A stretch of 64,000 bases of DNA from Brevundimonas sp. (GTDB lineage Bacteria; Pseudomonadota; Alphaproteobacteria; Caulobacterales; Caulobacteraceae), in contig NZ_JAUXQZ010000045.1 in the NCBI RefSeq assembly GCF_030682035.1, positions 62,001 to 126,000 on the forward strand, in the 5' to 3' direction. Both the position numbers and the translations under genes were made by a program. Position 1 is the stretch's first letter; every line of letters begins with the position of its first letter. Of the stretch, positions 33,769 to 42,478 are shown piece by piece. The notes under the pieces are model-generated. The model made no database searches and was not told where the DNA came from. It worked only from the letters and a program-made list of their open reading frames with translations.

Positions 33769-34881
33769 ATGGCCGCGGCGGATTTCCAGATCGAGGACGG
33801 CGGGCCGGGGCTGACCCTTCGGCTGACGGGCGACTGGACGGCGACCGAATTGGGCCGGATTTCCCGTCGTCTGGACGACGAACTGCAGGAGCGGGGCGTC
33901 GATGTGGTCGATCTGACCGATATGGGCCGGTTCGACACGGCGGGCGCCCTGGCGATCGTCCAGGCCGCCAACTGCGTGCTGCCTCCGTCGGCCTGGACCC
34001 AGCGGCCAGAGGCCGGGCGCACCTATGCCATGGTCGAGAAGCTGGAGCGCGAAAGCGCCGGTCCGCCTCCCCGTTCGCCTGGTTGGGTACGTACTTTCGG
34101 CAAGGTCGGGCGTGGCGTTCACGACATTCTAGACGAAGCGACCCTGTCGATGGCCTTCCTGGGCCGGCTGGTGGTCGCCGTCGGATCAGCCATGCGACCG
34201 GGCCGGATCCGCTGGGCGGCGTGGTTCAGCCAGGGTGAACGGGCTGGGCTGGACGCCATCCCGATCATCGCCACAACGAACTTCTTCATCGGCGCGGTGA
34301 TCGCCTTTCTGGGAGCCAGCCTGCTGACCCAGCTGGGCGCGGCGGTGTTCACGGTCCAACTGGTGGCGGTGTCGGTGGTGAGAGAATTGGCGGTGGTGAT
34401 CACCTCGATCCTGCTGGCCGGCCGTTCCTCCTCGTCATTCGCAGCCGAGATCGGTTCGATGCGGATGAACCAGGAGGTCGACGCCATGCAGGTGATGGGC
34501 GTCAATCCCTTCCAGGCCCTGGTCATTCCCCGGTTGGCGGCCATGATCGTCATGCTGCCGCTGCTGACCTTCATCGGCATGGTGGCGGGCCTGTTCGGCG
34601 GACTTCTGGTGACCTGGAGCCAGCTCAGCTACGGCCCCGCCTTCTTCATCCAGCGCATCAGCGAAGACCCGAACATGGGCACCCATCTGATGGTCGGCCT
34701 GGCCAAGGCGCCCGTCTTCGCCGTCGTCATCGCCGCCATCGGTTGCCGCCAGGGCATGGCGGTCGCGGGCGATGTCGAGAGCCTGGGCCGCCGGGTCACG
34801 GCGGCAGTGGTGCAGGCTATCTTCGCCATCATCGTCCTGGACGCGGTGTTCGCCCTGATCTTCCTGGAGCTGAACCTGTGA
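33769..34881 (+). CDS. mlaE: STAS-MlaE fusion, phospholipid ABC transporter permease
   Basis: A 370-residue protein. Residues 1-100 form a STAS-like domain (LTLRLTGDWTATELGRISRR, DVVDLTDMGRFDTAGALAIV), and residues about 115-370 are an MlaE permease with five or six transmembrane helices and the conserved VVRELAVVITSILLAGRSSS and EIGSMRMNQEVDAM motifs. In enterobacteria the STAS subunit MlaB is separate; here it is fused, as seen in other alphaproteobacteria. The system moves phospholipids between membranes. I use ATG 33769 because AGGTAGGG precedes it; an earlier ATG at 33670 adds a leader without domain signal. It overlaps mlaF by four bases (GTGA). Confidence 0.92.
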   Translation: MAAADFQIEDGGPGLTLRLTGDWTATELGRISRRLDDELQERGVDVVDLTDMGRFDTAGALAIVQAANCVLPPSAWTQRPEAGRTYAMVEKLERESAGPPPRSPGWVRTFGKVGRGVHDILDEATLSMAFLGRLVVAVGSAMRPGRIRWAAWFSQGERAGLDAIPIIATTNFFIGAVIAFLGASLLTQLGAAVFTVQLVAVSVVRELAVVITSILLAGRSSSSFAAEIGSMRMNQEVDAMQVMGVNPFQALVIPRLAAMIVMLPLLTFIGMVAGLFGGLLVTWSQLSYGPAFFIQRISEDPNMGTHLMVGLAKAPVFAVVIAAIGCRQGMAVAGDVESLGRRVTAAVVQAIFAIIVLDAVFALIFLELNL

Positions 34882-35678
34882 CCGCCGCCCACCGGAAATC
34901 CCTACCGGCCGCCCAGCCCGAGCGCCTGATCGAGGTTCGCGGCCTGTTGAGCCAGTTCGGGGACCGGACGATCCACGAAGGCCTCGATCTGGATCTCGAG
35001 CGCGGCGAGGTGCTGGGCGTCGTCGGGGGATCGGGCACCGGCAAGACGGTGCTGCTGAATTCGATCATCGGCCTGAAGGAGCCCGAGGGCGGCGCGATCA
35101 GCATCCTCGGCTACGACCGCGCGACCATGACGACCGCCGATGAAGCCGACATCGAACGCCGGACGGGTATCCTGTTTCAGCAGGGCGCGCTGTTCTCTTC
35201 GTTGAGCGTTATCGACAATGTCGCCTCGCCCCTGGTCGAGCACACTGGTCTGTCCGTGGACGTGATCCGGGAACTGGCCGAGATGAAGATCGCCATGGTC
35301 GGGCTGAAACCCGAGGCCCACCATCTGAAGCCGGCCGAGCTGTCGGGCGGGATGCGCAAGCGGGTCGGCCTGGCCCGGGCGCTGGCCCTGGATCCGGAGC
35401 TGCTGTTCCTCGACGAGCCGACGGCGGGGCTGGACCCGATCGCCGCGGCGGCCTTCGACGACCTGATCCGGCAGCTATCGAACGATCTCGGCCTGACCGT
35501 GTTCATGATCACCCACGACCTCGACAGCCTCTACGCCATCACCGACAAGGTGGCGGTCGTGGCGGACAAGCGGATCGTGGCCAAGGCTCCTGTCCAGGAA
35601 CTGGAGCAGTCGGACCATCCGTGGATCCGGGAATACTTCCTCGGCCCGCGCGGTCGCGCCGGCAAGAAAACCGCCTGA
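34878..35678 (+). CDS. mlaF: phospholipid ABC transporter ATP-binding protein
   Basis: A 266-residue ABC ATPase. Walker A GGSGTGKT (about residues 52-59), Q-loop LFQQGALFSSLSVIDNV, signature LSGGMRKRVGLARALA, Walker B ELLFLDEPTAGLDP, and the switch His in MITHDLDS are all present. The SVIDNVASPL and PAELSGGMRKR spellings are those of MlaF/Mkl rather than other importers. The start is GTG 34878, overlapping the permease stop; GGAG lies upstream. MlaD follows after 13 bases. It supplies energy to the MlaE-type permease encoded immediately before. Confidence 0.95.
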   Translation: MTAAHRKSLPAAQPERLIEVRGLLSQFGDRTIHEGLDLDLERGEVLGVVGGSGTGKTVLLNSIIGLKEPEGGAISILGYDRATMTTADEADIERRTGILFQQGALFSSLSVIDNVASPLVEHTGLSVDVIRELAEMKIAMVGLKPEAHHLKPAELSGGMRKRVGLARALALDPELLFLDEPTAGLDPIAAAAFDDLIRQLSNDLGLTVFMITHDLDSLYAITDKVAVVADKRIVAKAPVQELEQSDHPWIREYFLGPRGRAGKKTA

Positions 35679-35691
35679 GGAGAGCGGAGAG

Positions 35692-36630
35692 ATGGAAAGA
35701 GACGCCCACTACGCCGCCGTCGGCATCGCCACCATCGCCCTTCTGGCGGCGCTGGCGGTGTTCTCCATCTGGCTGGCCCGCCTGCAGTTCAACAATGACT
35801 ACGACGTCTACGACATCGTCTTTTATGGACCGGTGCGCGGGCTGTCGGAGGGCGGCGAGGTGCATTTCAACGGCATCCGCGTGGGCGAGGTCACCGACCT
35901 GAATCTCGACCCCGAAAAGGGTGATCAGGTCATCGCCCGAATCCGCGTCGATGCGACCACGCCGGTCCGCGTCACCTCGCGGGCCCAGCTGGAGCCGCAG
36001 GGCATCACCGGGCTGAACTATATCCAGATCACCGCCGGAAACCCGCAGAGCGCCATCCTCAAGACCCAGTATCCCGCCAATGTGGTGCCGGTGATCCAGA
36101 GCCAGCCGTCGCCGATCGCGGAGCTGCTCAGCGGCTCCGGGACCGTGCTGGCCCAGACGGTGGACGCGCTGAACCGGATCAACCGGGTCCTGTCGGACGA
36201 CAATGTCCGCTCCTTCTCTACCAGCCTGAAAAACGTCGAAGCGTTGACCACCGAATTGGAGGCCCGCAAGGGCATGCTGGAACAGCTGGAACAGGCTCTG
36301 ACCAAGGCCAATTCGGCGGTGGCCGAGTTCGAAGCGCTGGCGGTCAGCACCCGCGGCATCATCGAGGGAGACGGGCGCGAGGCCGTGGCCAACATCAATG
36401 CCGCGGCGCAAGAGGCGCGATCGGCGGTAGCCTCGATCAACCGCACTGCGACCAATGTGGAAGCGCCGCTGAACGAGTTCGCCACCACCGGCCTGCCGCA
36501 ACTGCAGCAGTCGATCCAGGCGCTGGAGGACGCGACCCGGTCGCTGGAGGGGCTGGTCGACGAGGTCCGGTCCAGTCCACGCGACTTCATCGGCCGTGCG
36601 CCGACCAAGGAAATGGAGGTCCAGCCGTGA
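35692..36630 (+). CDS. mlaD: MlaD family substrate-binding protein (MCE domain)
   Basis: A 312-residue protein with one N-terminal transmembrane helix (ATIALLAALAVFSIWLA) and a periplasmic MCE domain (about residues 40-115: FYGPVRGLSEGGEVHFNGIR, VGEVTDLNLD, VRVTSRAQLEPQGITGLNYI). Beyond it a long helical region (about 155-290) with heptad-like patterns (TTELEARKGMLEQLEQALTK) is likely a coiled coil. MCE proteins form hexameric rings that shuttle lipids. ATG 35692 follows GGAGAG. It overlaps the next gene by four bases (GTGA). The long helical tail differs from short E. coli MlaD and is closer to PqiB/YebT-like or alphaproteobacterial versions. Confidence 0.92.
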   Translation: MERDAHYAAVGIATIALLAALAVFSIWLARLQFNNDYDVYDIVFYGPVRGLSEGGEVHFNGIRVGEVTDLNLDPEKGDQVIARIRVDATTPVRVTSRAQLEPQGITGLNYIQITAGNPQSAILKTQYPANVVPVIQSQPSPIAELLSGSGTVLAQTVDALNRINRVLSDDNVRSFSTSLKNVEALTTELEARKGMLEQLEQALTKANSAVAEFEALAVSTRGIIEGDGREAVANINAAAQEARSAVASINRTATNVEAPLNEFATTGLPQLQQSIQALEDATRSLEGLVDEVRSSPRDFIGRAPTKEMEVQP

Positions 36631-37244
36631 ACCGCTTTTCACTGATCCGCCCGATCGCGGCGACCGTGGCCCTCATGGCCCTCTCAGCCTGCGCCCTGCT
36701 GTCGTCGCCTGATCCAGTGCAGACCTATCGCTTCGGCGCAATCCCGGTGTCATCGTCAGCGATCCCGGTCCTGGCCAGACCGACCCAGGTCACCCTGCGT
36801 CGGGTCGAGTTCCCGGAAGCGGTCGAAGGCGACAAGCTGCTGGGTGTTACCGGCACGGAGACGGCCTACATCGCAGGGGCCCGTTGGGTCTCACCCGCGT
36901 CGGACCTCTATATGGAAAGCATCGAGAACGCCTTCGCCGCCCAAGCAAGGCGGGTGCGTCTGATCGGTCCGCGCGAGCTGACGCGGGGCGAGCGGTCGCT
37001 GGATATCGACATCCGCTCGTTCGAGGCCCGTTATGACGCGCCGGGGGCGACGCCCACCATCGTGATCACCGCCCGGGCCCGCCTGCTGGTGCTTCCGGAG
37101 CGCACGGTCTCGGCGGAACGGGTCTTCACCGTCGAACAGCCTGCGGCGGCCAATCGCGTGTCGTCGATCGTTGAGGCCTTCGATCTGGCCACGCGGGACC
37201 TGAACACCCAGATCGTCGCCTGGACCGACGCCAGCGCGGGCTGA
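36627..37244 (+). CDS. ABC-type transport auxiliary lipoprotein (PqiC-like)
   Basis: A 205-residue outer-membrane lipoprotein: signal peptide with lipobox LSAC, mature N-terminal Cys at about residue 23. The rest matches the ABC_trans_aux/PqiC fold (QTYRFGAIPV, VTLRRVEFPEAVEGDKLLGV, YMESIENAFAAQARRV, LDIDIRSFEARY, ARARLLVLPERTVSAERVFT). Such lipoproteins work with MCE transporters to carry lipids at the outer membrane. Translation starts at GTG 36627, coupled to mlaD by GTGA. It is the last gene of the four-gene set; a minus-strand gene ends at the very next base (37245), so the two transcripts converge. Confidence 0.88.
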   Translation: MNRFSLIRPIAATVALMALSACALLSSPDPVQTYRFGAIPVSSSAIPVLARPTQVTLRRVEFPEAVEGDKLLGVTGTETAYIAGARWVSPASDLYMESIENAFAAQARRVRLIGPRELTRGERSLDIDIRSFEARYDAPGATPTIVITARARLLVLPERTVSAERVFTVEQPAAANRVSSIVEAFDLATRDLNTQIVAWTDASAG

Positions 37245-38090
37245 CTAGAGGGGCCGGCGCAGTTCCGCCATCCGGCTCTCGACATCGGCGCGGCGGCTGC
37301 GCGAGGCGCTTAGTTCGGTGAGCGCCCGGTCGATGCGGGCCTTGAGGTCGTCGCGCACGCGGCCCATGCGCTCGCGGTCGGGGCGGACCGACTTCGGCCG
37401 CTTGCCGGCCAGTCCGAGCGCCTCCTTCCAGTCCTCGCGCCACGAGGCGACGCCGTCGGCACAGGCCTTCAGCGACTCCGCGGCGCGGGCGTCGGCGTTC
37501 TGGGCGCTGCGGATCAGCGGCAGGGATTGCAGGGCGGCGGCGCGGCAGGCGTCCAGGGTGGCCCGACGTGCGACCAGCGGATGCGGCGCGTCGCCCTCGT
37601 TCGGGGCATGACCTGAAAGACGGGCGGCGGCTGCGGCGAGGTGGGCGTCGAGATCGGCGAGCGCGTCCCTGATCTCGGTCCAGGCCTTGTCGAGCACGCC
37701 GGAGCGCTGACTGGTGCCTTCGATGCGGCCCGACAGCTCGTTCGCGGTGTCGGCCAGACCGGCGGCGGCGCGGCTCCATGTGTCGCGGAAACGTTTCAGC
37801 CGGGCGTCCCGACCGTCAAACAGGCCCGCGAGCCCTTTGCGGGGCTCCAGCGCGCCCGGGTCAAGACCGTCCAGCACCGAGCGGGCGTGGGTCAGCTGGG
37901 CTGAGGCTTCCGCCAGATCGCCGGTTCGGGCGGCGGCCAGCGCGCGTTCGATGCGCTCTACGGCGGCGGCCCGGGCGGGTTCGGCGAAGGCGTCGACCTG
38001 CGCATCGTCCCAGGCCGCGGCGATTTCGGCGACGCGCGCGGCGTCGGGCGCAGGCCAGTTGCCCTGCCAGCGATAGGCGCCGTCGGCCAT
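37245..38090 (-). CDS. helical, coiled-coil-like protein of unknown function
   Basis: A 281-residue soluble protein, very rich in Ala, Arg, Asp and Glu, with no transmembrane segments or signal peptide. Most of it reads as amphipathic helices (ARVAEIAAAWDDAQVDAFAE, RIERALAAARTGDLAEASAQ, DRERMGRVRDDLKARIDRAL), so an elongated helical bundle is likely. I chose ATG 38090, which has GGGAGTAG upstream; a longer frame exists but its leader is low complexity. Some motifs vaguely recall TelA-type or DUF349 proteins, but I cannot support either. It converges on the Mla operon with no intergenic space. Function unknown. Confidence 0.6.
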   Translation of the reverse strand: MADGAYRWQGNWPAPDAARVAEIAAAWDDAQVDAFAEPARAAAVERIERALAAARTGDLAEASAQLTHARSVLDGLDPGALEPRKGLAGLFDGRDARLKRFRDTWSRAAAGLADTANELSGRIEGTSQRSGVLDKAWTEIRDALADLDAHLAAAAARLSGHAPNEGDAPHPLVARRATLDACRAAALQSLPLIRSAQNADARAAESLKACADGVASWREDWKEALGLAGKRPKSVRPDRERMGRVRDDLKARIDRALTELSASRSRRADVESRMAELRRPL

Positions 38091-38307
38091 CACACTACTC
38101 CCAATACGCGCTACCGCCCGCGACGCGGTCGCGGGCTGCTTGAGCACGGGTCTTTCCGCCCGCCGGGATCGAGTATGACTACGACTTGAGCCCGGCGGCA
38201 ACGGTGCAGGTTCCCACGAGGGAAAGGGCGCCTCACATTGCCCGGCCTGACGCCCGATGATACCGGCTTGGGGCTGGCGCGACGGGAGAACCACACTGGA
38301 CGTTCAG

Positions 38308-39474
38308 TTGCACCGCCGAATGGTACTGGCCGGCCTCGCCTCCGCCGGACTCACAAGCTGCGCCTCGGCGCCCGTGGTCACGCCGACGGCGACGCGGCCC
38401 GTCTTCCAGCCCAAAGCCTTGGCCCCCTTGCTGACCGATCCGGGCCGGCTGAGTCGCATCACTGTCTGCCTCAGGCCGTTTCGGGCCCAGGGGCCGCGCA
38501 TCGAGACCGAGACGGTCGGCGACAAGCGGGTGGTTCACAACTACGGCCACGGCGGATCGGGCTGGTCCCTGGCGTGGGGATCAGCGGCCGTGGCCCGCGA
38601 GTTGGCGCTTGAGGGCGGCCAGCGGCAGGTGGCCGTGATCGGCTGTGGCGCGCTGGGCCTTACCTCGGCGCTGCAGACGTTGAGGGCCGGCGCCCAGGTC
38701 ACCATCTACGCCGCCGAACGGACCCCCTATACGCGCTCGGCCCGGGCCACCGGCGTCTGGTCGCCCGATTCGCGGATCGCCGCCGCCGCCGCTGTGTCAG
38801 CGGACTTTCCGGCGCGTTGGGAAGCGATGGCGCGGCGGTCGTGGGTCGATCATCACGCCTTTGTCGGCCTGGATGGCGACCCGGTGCGGTTCATCGACCA
38901 GTACAATCTGGAAGACGCGCCTGGGGCCGGCGGCGCGGTCGGGCCGGCGCCGACACCGGGTCGGGTGGGGTTCGCCCGCTACGGCGACCGTCTGGCGGGC
39001 CTGACGCCCCGATCGCGCGAACTGCGGCCGGACGAGCATCCCTTCCGCGTGCCGACGGCGAGCGTCGGGCCGATCATGACCTTCAATGTGGCCGAGTACG
39101 CGCGGCAGCTGACGGAAGCTTTCCTGATGGAGGGCGGGCGCATCGTGCAGCGGACGTTCTATCATCCCTCTGAACTGGCGGACCTGGCCGAGCCGGTGGT
39201 GGTGAACTGCACAGGCTATGGCGCGCGCGCCCTGTTCCGGGACGAAAGCATCATACCGGTCCGGGGCCAGATCGCCTGGCTGCCGCCGCAGCCCGAGGTG
39301 ACCTACGGGCTCTTCTATCGGGGGATCGGCATGGTGCCGCGGGCCGACGGCATCGTCATCCAGGCCAACGGCCGCAACCAGATGGTCGGCTATGGCGTGG
39401 CGGACGAGACGCCGGACCGCGCCGAGGCCGAGCAGGCGCTGGCGGCGCTCGGGACCCTGTTCGCCAACGCCTGA
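38308..39474 (+). CDS. exported FAD-dependent oxidoreductase (D-amino acid oxidase-like), possible Tat lipoprotein
   Basis: A 388-residue protein with a twin-arginine-like N-terminus (HRRMVLAGLASAGLTSC) and a lipobox LTSC, so it may be Tat-exported and lipid-anchored. Residues about 105-130 carry the FAD-binding VAVIGCGALGLTSALQTL and the following acidic ribose site (TIYAAE). The C-terminal part has VVNCTGYGARALF and VPRADGIVIQANGRN, as in D-amino acid oxidases. TTG 38308 is my choice because it places the twin arginines next to the start; ATG 38320 would lose them and 38257 lacks a ribosome site. Substrate unknown. Confidence 0.75.
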   Translation: MHRRMVLAGLASAGLTSCASAPVVTPTATRPVFQPKALAPLLTDPGRLSRITVCLRPFRAQGPRIETETVGDKRVVHNYGHGGSGWSLAWGSAAVARELALEGGQRQVAVIGCGALGLTSALQTLRAGAQVTIYAAERTPYTRSARATGVWSPDSRIAAAAAVSADFPARWEAMARRSWVDHHAFVGLDGDPVRFIDQYNLEDAPGAGGAVGPAPTPGRVGFARYGDRLAGLTPRSRELRPDEHPFRVPTASVGPIMTFNVAEYARQLTEAFLMEGGRIVQRTFYHPSELADLAEPVVVNCTGYGARALFRDESIIPVRGQIAWLPPQPEVTYGLFYRGIGMVPRADGIVIQANGRNQMVGYGVADETPDRAEAEQALAALGTLFANA

Positions 39475-39480
39475 CGCGGG

Positions 39481-40131
39481 TCAGCCGACGCCGGGCGCGA
39501 TAGAGTAGGTCGCCTCGGTTTTGCTTGCGACCTCTTCGAGGGTGACGCCCTCGGCCAGTTCGATCAGCTCCAGGCCCGCACCGTCCGGCTTGACGTCGAA
39601 GACGCAGAGGTCGGTGATGACCCGGCTGACCACGCCCGTGCCGGTCAGGGGCAGGGTGCAGGATTTCAGCACCTTGGACTGGCCGTGCTTGTTGGCGTGA
39701 TCCATGACCACGACCACGCGCTTGACGCCGGCGACCAGGTCCATGGCCCCGCCCATGCCTTTCACCAGTTTGCCAGGGATCATCCAGTTGGCGATGTCGC
39801 CGTTCTCGGCCACCTCCATGGCGCCGAGGATGGACAGGTTGATGTGGCCGCCGCGGATCATCGCGAAACTGTCGGCCGAGCTGAAATAGCTGCTTTCGGC
39901 GATCTCGGTGATGGTCTGTTTGCCGGCGTTGATCAGGTCGGCGTCGACCTCGTCCTCATAGGGAAAGGGGCCCATGCCGAGCATGCCGTTCTCGGACTGG
40001 AGGGTGACCTCCATGCCGTGCGGAATATAGTTGGCGACCAGGGTCGGAATGCCGATGCCCAGGTTGACGTAGAAGCCGTCCTGGAGCTCGCGGGCGGCGC
40101 GTTCGGCCAGTTGTTCGCGGGTGCGGGGCAT
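39481..40131 (-). CDS. scoB: 3-oxoacid CoA-transferase subunit B
   Basis: A 216-residue subunit of succinyl-CoA:3-ketoacid CoA-transferase, which transfers CoA between succinate and acetoacetate. The catalytic Glu47 lies in SENGMLG, with the preceding [13 protein letters not shown] and the later [14 protein letters not shown] and [16 protein letters not shown], all typical of subunit B. ATG 40131 gives the standard start ([12 protein letters not shown]); a longer frame runs into the neighbouring disrupted gene. Unusually, it is separated from subunit A by a four-helix-bundle gene at 40199-40580. Both subunits appear intact. Confidence 0.94.
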   Translation of the reverse strand: MPRTREQLAERAARELQDGFYVNLGIGIPTLVANYIPHGMEVTLQSENGMLGMGPFPYEDEVDADLINAGKQTITEIAESSYFSSADSFAMIRGGHINLSILGAMEVAENGDIANWMIPGKLVKGMGGAMDLVAGVKRVVVVMDHANKHGQSKVLKSCTLPLTGTGVVSRVITDLCVFDVKPDGAGLELIELAEGVTLEEVASKTEATYSIAPGVG

Positions 40132-40198
40132 GAGGATGATCCGGGTGTGGGGGATGGGGTGTGGGGTGTTCGAGAAGTCTGGGCTCGGAGTGTGGGGT

Positions 40199-40580
40199 TC
40201 AGCTGTCGGCGGCGTCGCGCGCGCGGAGTGATCGGATGAGGACCCCGAGGCCTCGGCCCAGTTGATCACATCGGCCCAGCACCGGGTCTATCTCGGCTTG
40301 GGGTGTGACCGACTTCCGTAGCGATGATCAGGTGTGTTTCCAGTTCCTTGAGCGATCCCTGCGCGATCATCAGGTGTCTGACGTAGTCGTTGCGCGAGCC
40401 TCTCCCGTATCCTTCGGCAATGTTGGCCGGGACTGACACCGCAGAGCGTCTGATCTGGGAGGTCAGGCCGAACAACTCGTCCTTCGGGAACTCTCGGGTG
40501 ACGAGGTAGCACGCCTTAGCAAGGGCGATGCCGTCACGCCAGACGGTCAGTTCCCGGTAGGATTTGAGCGGCGCTGTCAC
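40199..40580 (-). pseudogene. four-helix bundle (S23 / 23S intervening-sequence type) protein, disrupted by an apparent one-base frameshift
   Basis: The first part (from ATG 40580) is a typical four-helix bundle protein: SYRELTVWRDGIALAKACYL, LFGLTSQIRRSAVSVPANIA, EGYGRGSRNDYVRHL and AQGSLKELETHLIIATEVG. Then the frame ends within 15 residues. The next frame continues with [20 protein letters not shown] and [14 protein letters not shown], which is the normal last helix, stopping at 40199. One extra base (or two missing) near 40308-40316 explains it. Intact length would be about 127 residues. These genes often sit in unexpected places, here between the A and B subunits of a CoA-transferase. 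Confidence 0.8.
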
Positions 40581-40615
40581 CTTTCACACCCCATACCCGA
40601 CACCCTACCCCCTAT

Positions 40616-41320
40616 TCAGTCGCTCTCGCGGGCCCGGACCGTGCGCTGTTCGATGCGCTTCTCGGGCACGGTCAGGACGATGCGATCGACGTAGATGCCC
40701 GGGGTGTGGATCTGGTCGGGGTCGAAGGTCCCCGTCGGCACGATGTGCTCGACCTCGACGACGGTGACCTTGCCGGCCGTAGCCATCATCGGATTGAAGT
40801 TGCGGGCGGTCTTGCGGAACTGGAGATTGCCGCGGCCGTCAGCCTTCCACGCCTTGACGATCGACAGGTCGGCGACGAGGCCGGTCTCCATGACATAGTC
40901 GCGGCCGCCGAAGTTGCGGACTTCCTTACCCTCGGCGACAAGCGTGCCGACGCCGGTGGCGGTGAAGAAGGCCGGGATGCCGGCGCCGCCGGCGCGGATG
41001 CGTTCGGCGAGGGTGCCCTGCGGGTTGAACTCGAGCTGGAGCTCTCCGGCCAGATACTGGCGCTCGAACTCCTTGTTCTCGCCGACGTAGGACGAGATCA
41101 TCTTGGCGATCTGGCGGGTGCCCAGCAGCTGACCGAGGCCGAAGCCGTCGACGCCCGCGTTGTTGGAGATGACGGTCAGGTCCTTGACCCCGCTGTCGCG
41201 CAGGGCGGCGATCAGGTGTTCGGGGATGCCGCACAGGCCGAAGCCGCCGGACATGACGGTCATGCCGTCGAAGGTCAGGCCCTCGAGAGCGGACGCCGCG
41301 TCGGGGAAGATCTTCCGCAT
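40616..41320 (-). CDS. scoA: 3-oxoacid CoA-transferase subunit A
   Basis: A 234-residue subunit A, which binds CoA. Diagnostic stretches are [18 protein letters not shown], the [14 protein letters not shown] loop, [15 protein letters not shown] and [16 protein letters not shown], then the C-terminal [23 protein letters not shown] 41320 starts in the expected [15 protein letters not shown]. Together with subunit B it would let the cell use acetoacetate or 3-oxoacids as carbon sources. The 35-base gap to the inserted four-helix gene and the 67 bases after it suggest that A and B were once adjacent. Confidence 0.94.
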   Translation of the reverse strand: MRKIFPDAASALEGLTFDGMTVMSGGFGLCGIPEHLIAALRDSGVKDLTVISNNAGVDGFGLGQLLGTRQIAKMISSYVGENKEFERQYLAGELQLEFNPQGTLAERIRAGGAGIPAFFTATGVGTLVAEGKEVRNFGGRDYVMETGLVADLSIVKAWKADGRGNLQFRKTARNFNPMMATAGKVTVVEVEHIVPTGTFDPDQIHTPGIYVDRIVLTVPEKRIEQRTVRARESD

Positions 41321-41485
41321 CGCTTCCTCATATTTTCACCACCTGATGAATATTGGCGGCGCTCGTCCGTCCGTACCGTGGGGATGCGACACGGGCAAGG
41401 CGAGCGGCAAAAAACACCGTTCGAAGCGTCCGAAGCGTCCACTGCGTCCGGACCCACCATGCCCCGACCATAGCGTGCGTGTACG

Positions 41486-42478
41486 TCAGAAACGGACGGA
41501 GCCCTCGGTCACCGGCTGTTCGGGCGGGGCGCCGCGGTGGCGGTATCGGGCGCCTTTGATCATCATCTTCACCGCCTCCCAATGAATGCCCCAAGTGACT
41601 TTCCACGTCAGCAGCGGATGGGTGACGAAGGCGCGAAGCAACTCGCTGTCGGTCAGGGGTCGGCGCTGGCCGGCGAAACTGGCTGTCAGGATGGGCAAAT
41701 CGCCCCGGCGCACCGCCACGATGACAGACACGGCTTCTCCCGGCGGCAGGACGGTAAAATCATAGGTCAAGTCGCGATCCATAAAGGGCGAGACAAACAG
41801 CTGCTTTTTGACGGTTTGCCGCACTGGGCCCGTCCGGTTTGCCGGAACAGCGACGAGATAGCTGTGGCGCTCGTGGAAGGTGTTGGTGACCTCATAAACC
41901 AGGGCCGCCAGCGCACCGTCGGGCGTGTGGCAGAAGAAGACACTGATCGGGTTGAAGCCGTAGCCGAGGATGCGCGGCATCGTCAGCAGCCGGATCGGCC
42001 CGCCGGCGATGTCGATGCCGGCACCGGTCAGATGGCCCTCGACCTGGGCGCGCAGGGGGCGGCCGGAGCGGTCGCCGTGGTCGGCGGCCCTCAGGCTGAT
42101 CAGGCCGAAGCGTGCCCGGCCCAGCAGGCGCAGGCGATCCTGAAGCCCATCCAGTTCATCGAGATCGGCCAGCACCATCCACAGGCGATAGCGCAGGCGG
42201 TGGTCGAAAGTGCGCGACCGCTGATGCACGACCTCGCCCGTGTAGAGGGCGCTGACGGTGTCCTTCCCCCCTTGCGGGGGAAGGTGGCTCGCGGAGCGAG
42301 ACGGATGGGGGGTCAGCGCGCCCCTTTTGATGGTCGAATACATGTTGCCGGATCGTAGGCGGGCGAGACCGGAGAACACACCCCCCATCCGACCGGCTTC
42401 GCCGGCCAGGTCGGCCGATCGCGCTGCGATCGTCCTCCACCCCCGCAAGGGGGGAAGGGCTTGAGGGGCGAGGGTCAC
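41486..42478 (-). CDS. DUF1365 family protein, with an apparent repeat-derived N-terminal extension
   Basis: A 330-residue reading frame. The DUF1365 domain itself begins near SALYTGEVVHQRSRTFDHRL (about residue 76) and continues with RLWMVLADLDEL, TMPRILGYGFNPISVFFCH and YEVTNTFHERHSYL, then AVRRGDLPILTASFAG. DUF1365 proteins are encoded with CFA-synthase-like methyltransferases and an FAD oxidoreductase. Odd point: the first 75 codons, starting at GTG 42478 (GTGA overlap with the FAD gene), are read through a 195-base palindromic repeat (42263-42457). Either the repeat was inserted in frame just after the start, or translation really begins inside, at ATG 42343 or a later GTG. Confidence 0.82.
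   Translation of the reverse strand: MTLAPQALPPLRGWRTIAARSADLAGEAGRMGGVFSGLARLRSGNMYSTIKRGALTPHPSRSASHLPPQGGKDTVSALYTGEVVHQRSRTFDHRLRYRLWMVLADLDELDGLQDRLRLLGRARFGLISLRAADHGDRSGRPLRAQVEGHLTGAGIDIAGGPIRLLTMPRILGYGFNPISVFFCHTPDGALAALVYEVTNTFHERHSYLVAVPANRTGPVRQTVKKQLFVSPFMDRDLTYDFTVLPPGEAVSVIVAVRRGDLPILTASFAGQRRPLTDSELLRAFVTHPLLTWKVTWGIHWEAVKMMIKGARYRHRGAPPEQPVTEGSVRF
42263..42457. repeat. 195-base palindromic element with 18-base terminal inverted repeats
   Basis: CTTCCCCCCTTGCGGGGG (42263-42280) is matched exactly in reverse complement at 42440-42457, and a nested pair GGATGGGGGG (42303-42312) / CCCCCCATCC (42381-42390) lies inside. It looks like two head-to-head copies of an intergenic repeat. 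It overlaps the 5' end of the DUF1365 frame. Confidence 0.65.
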
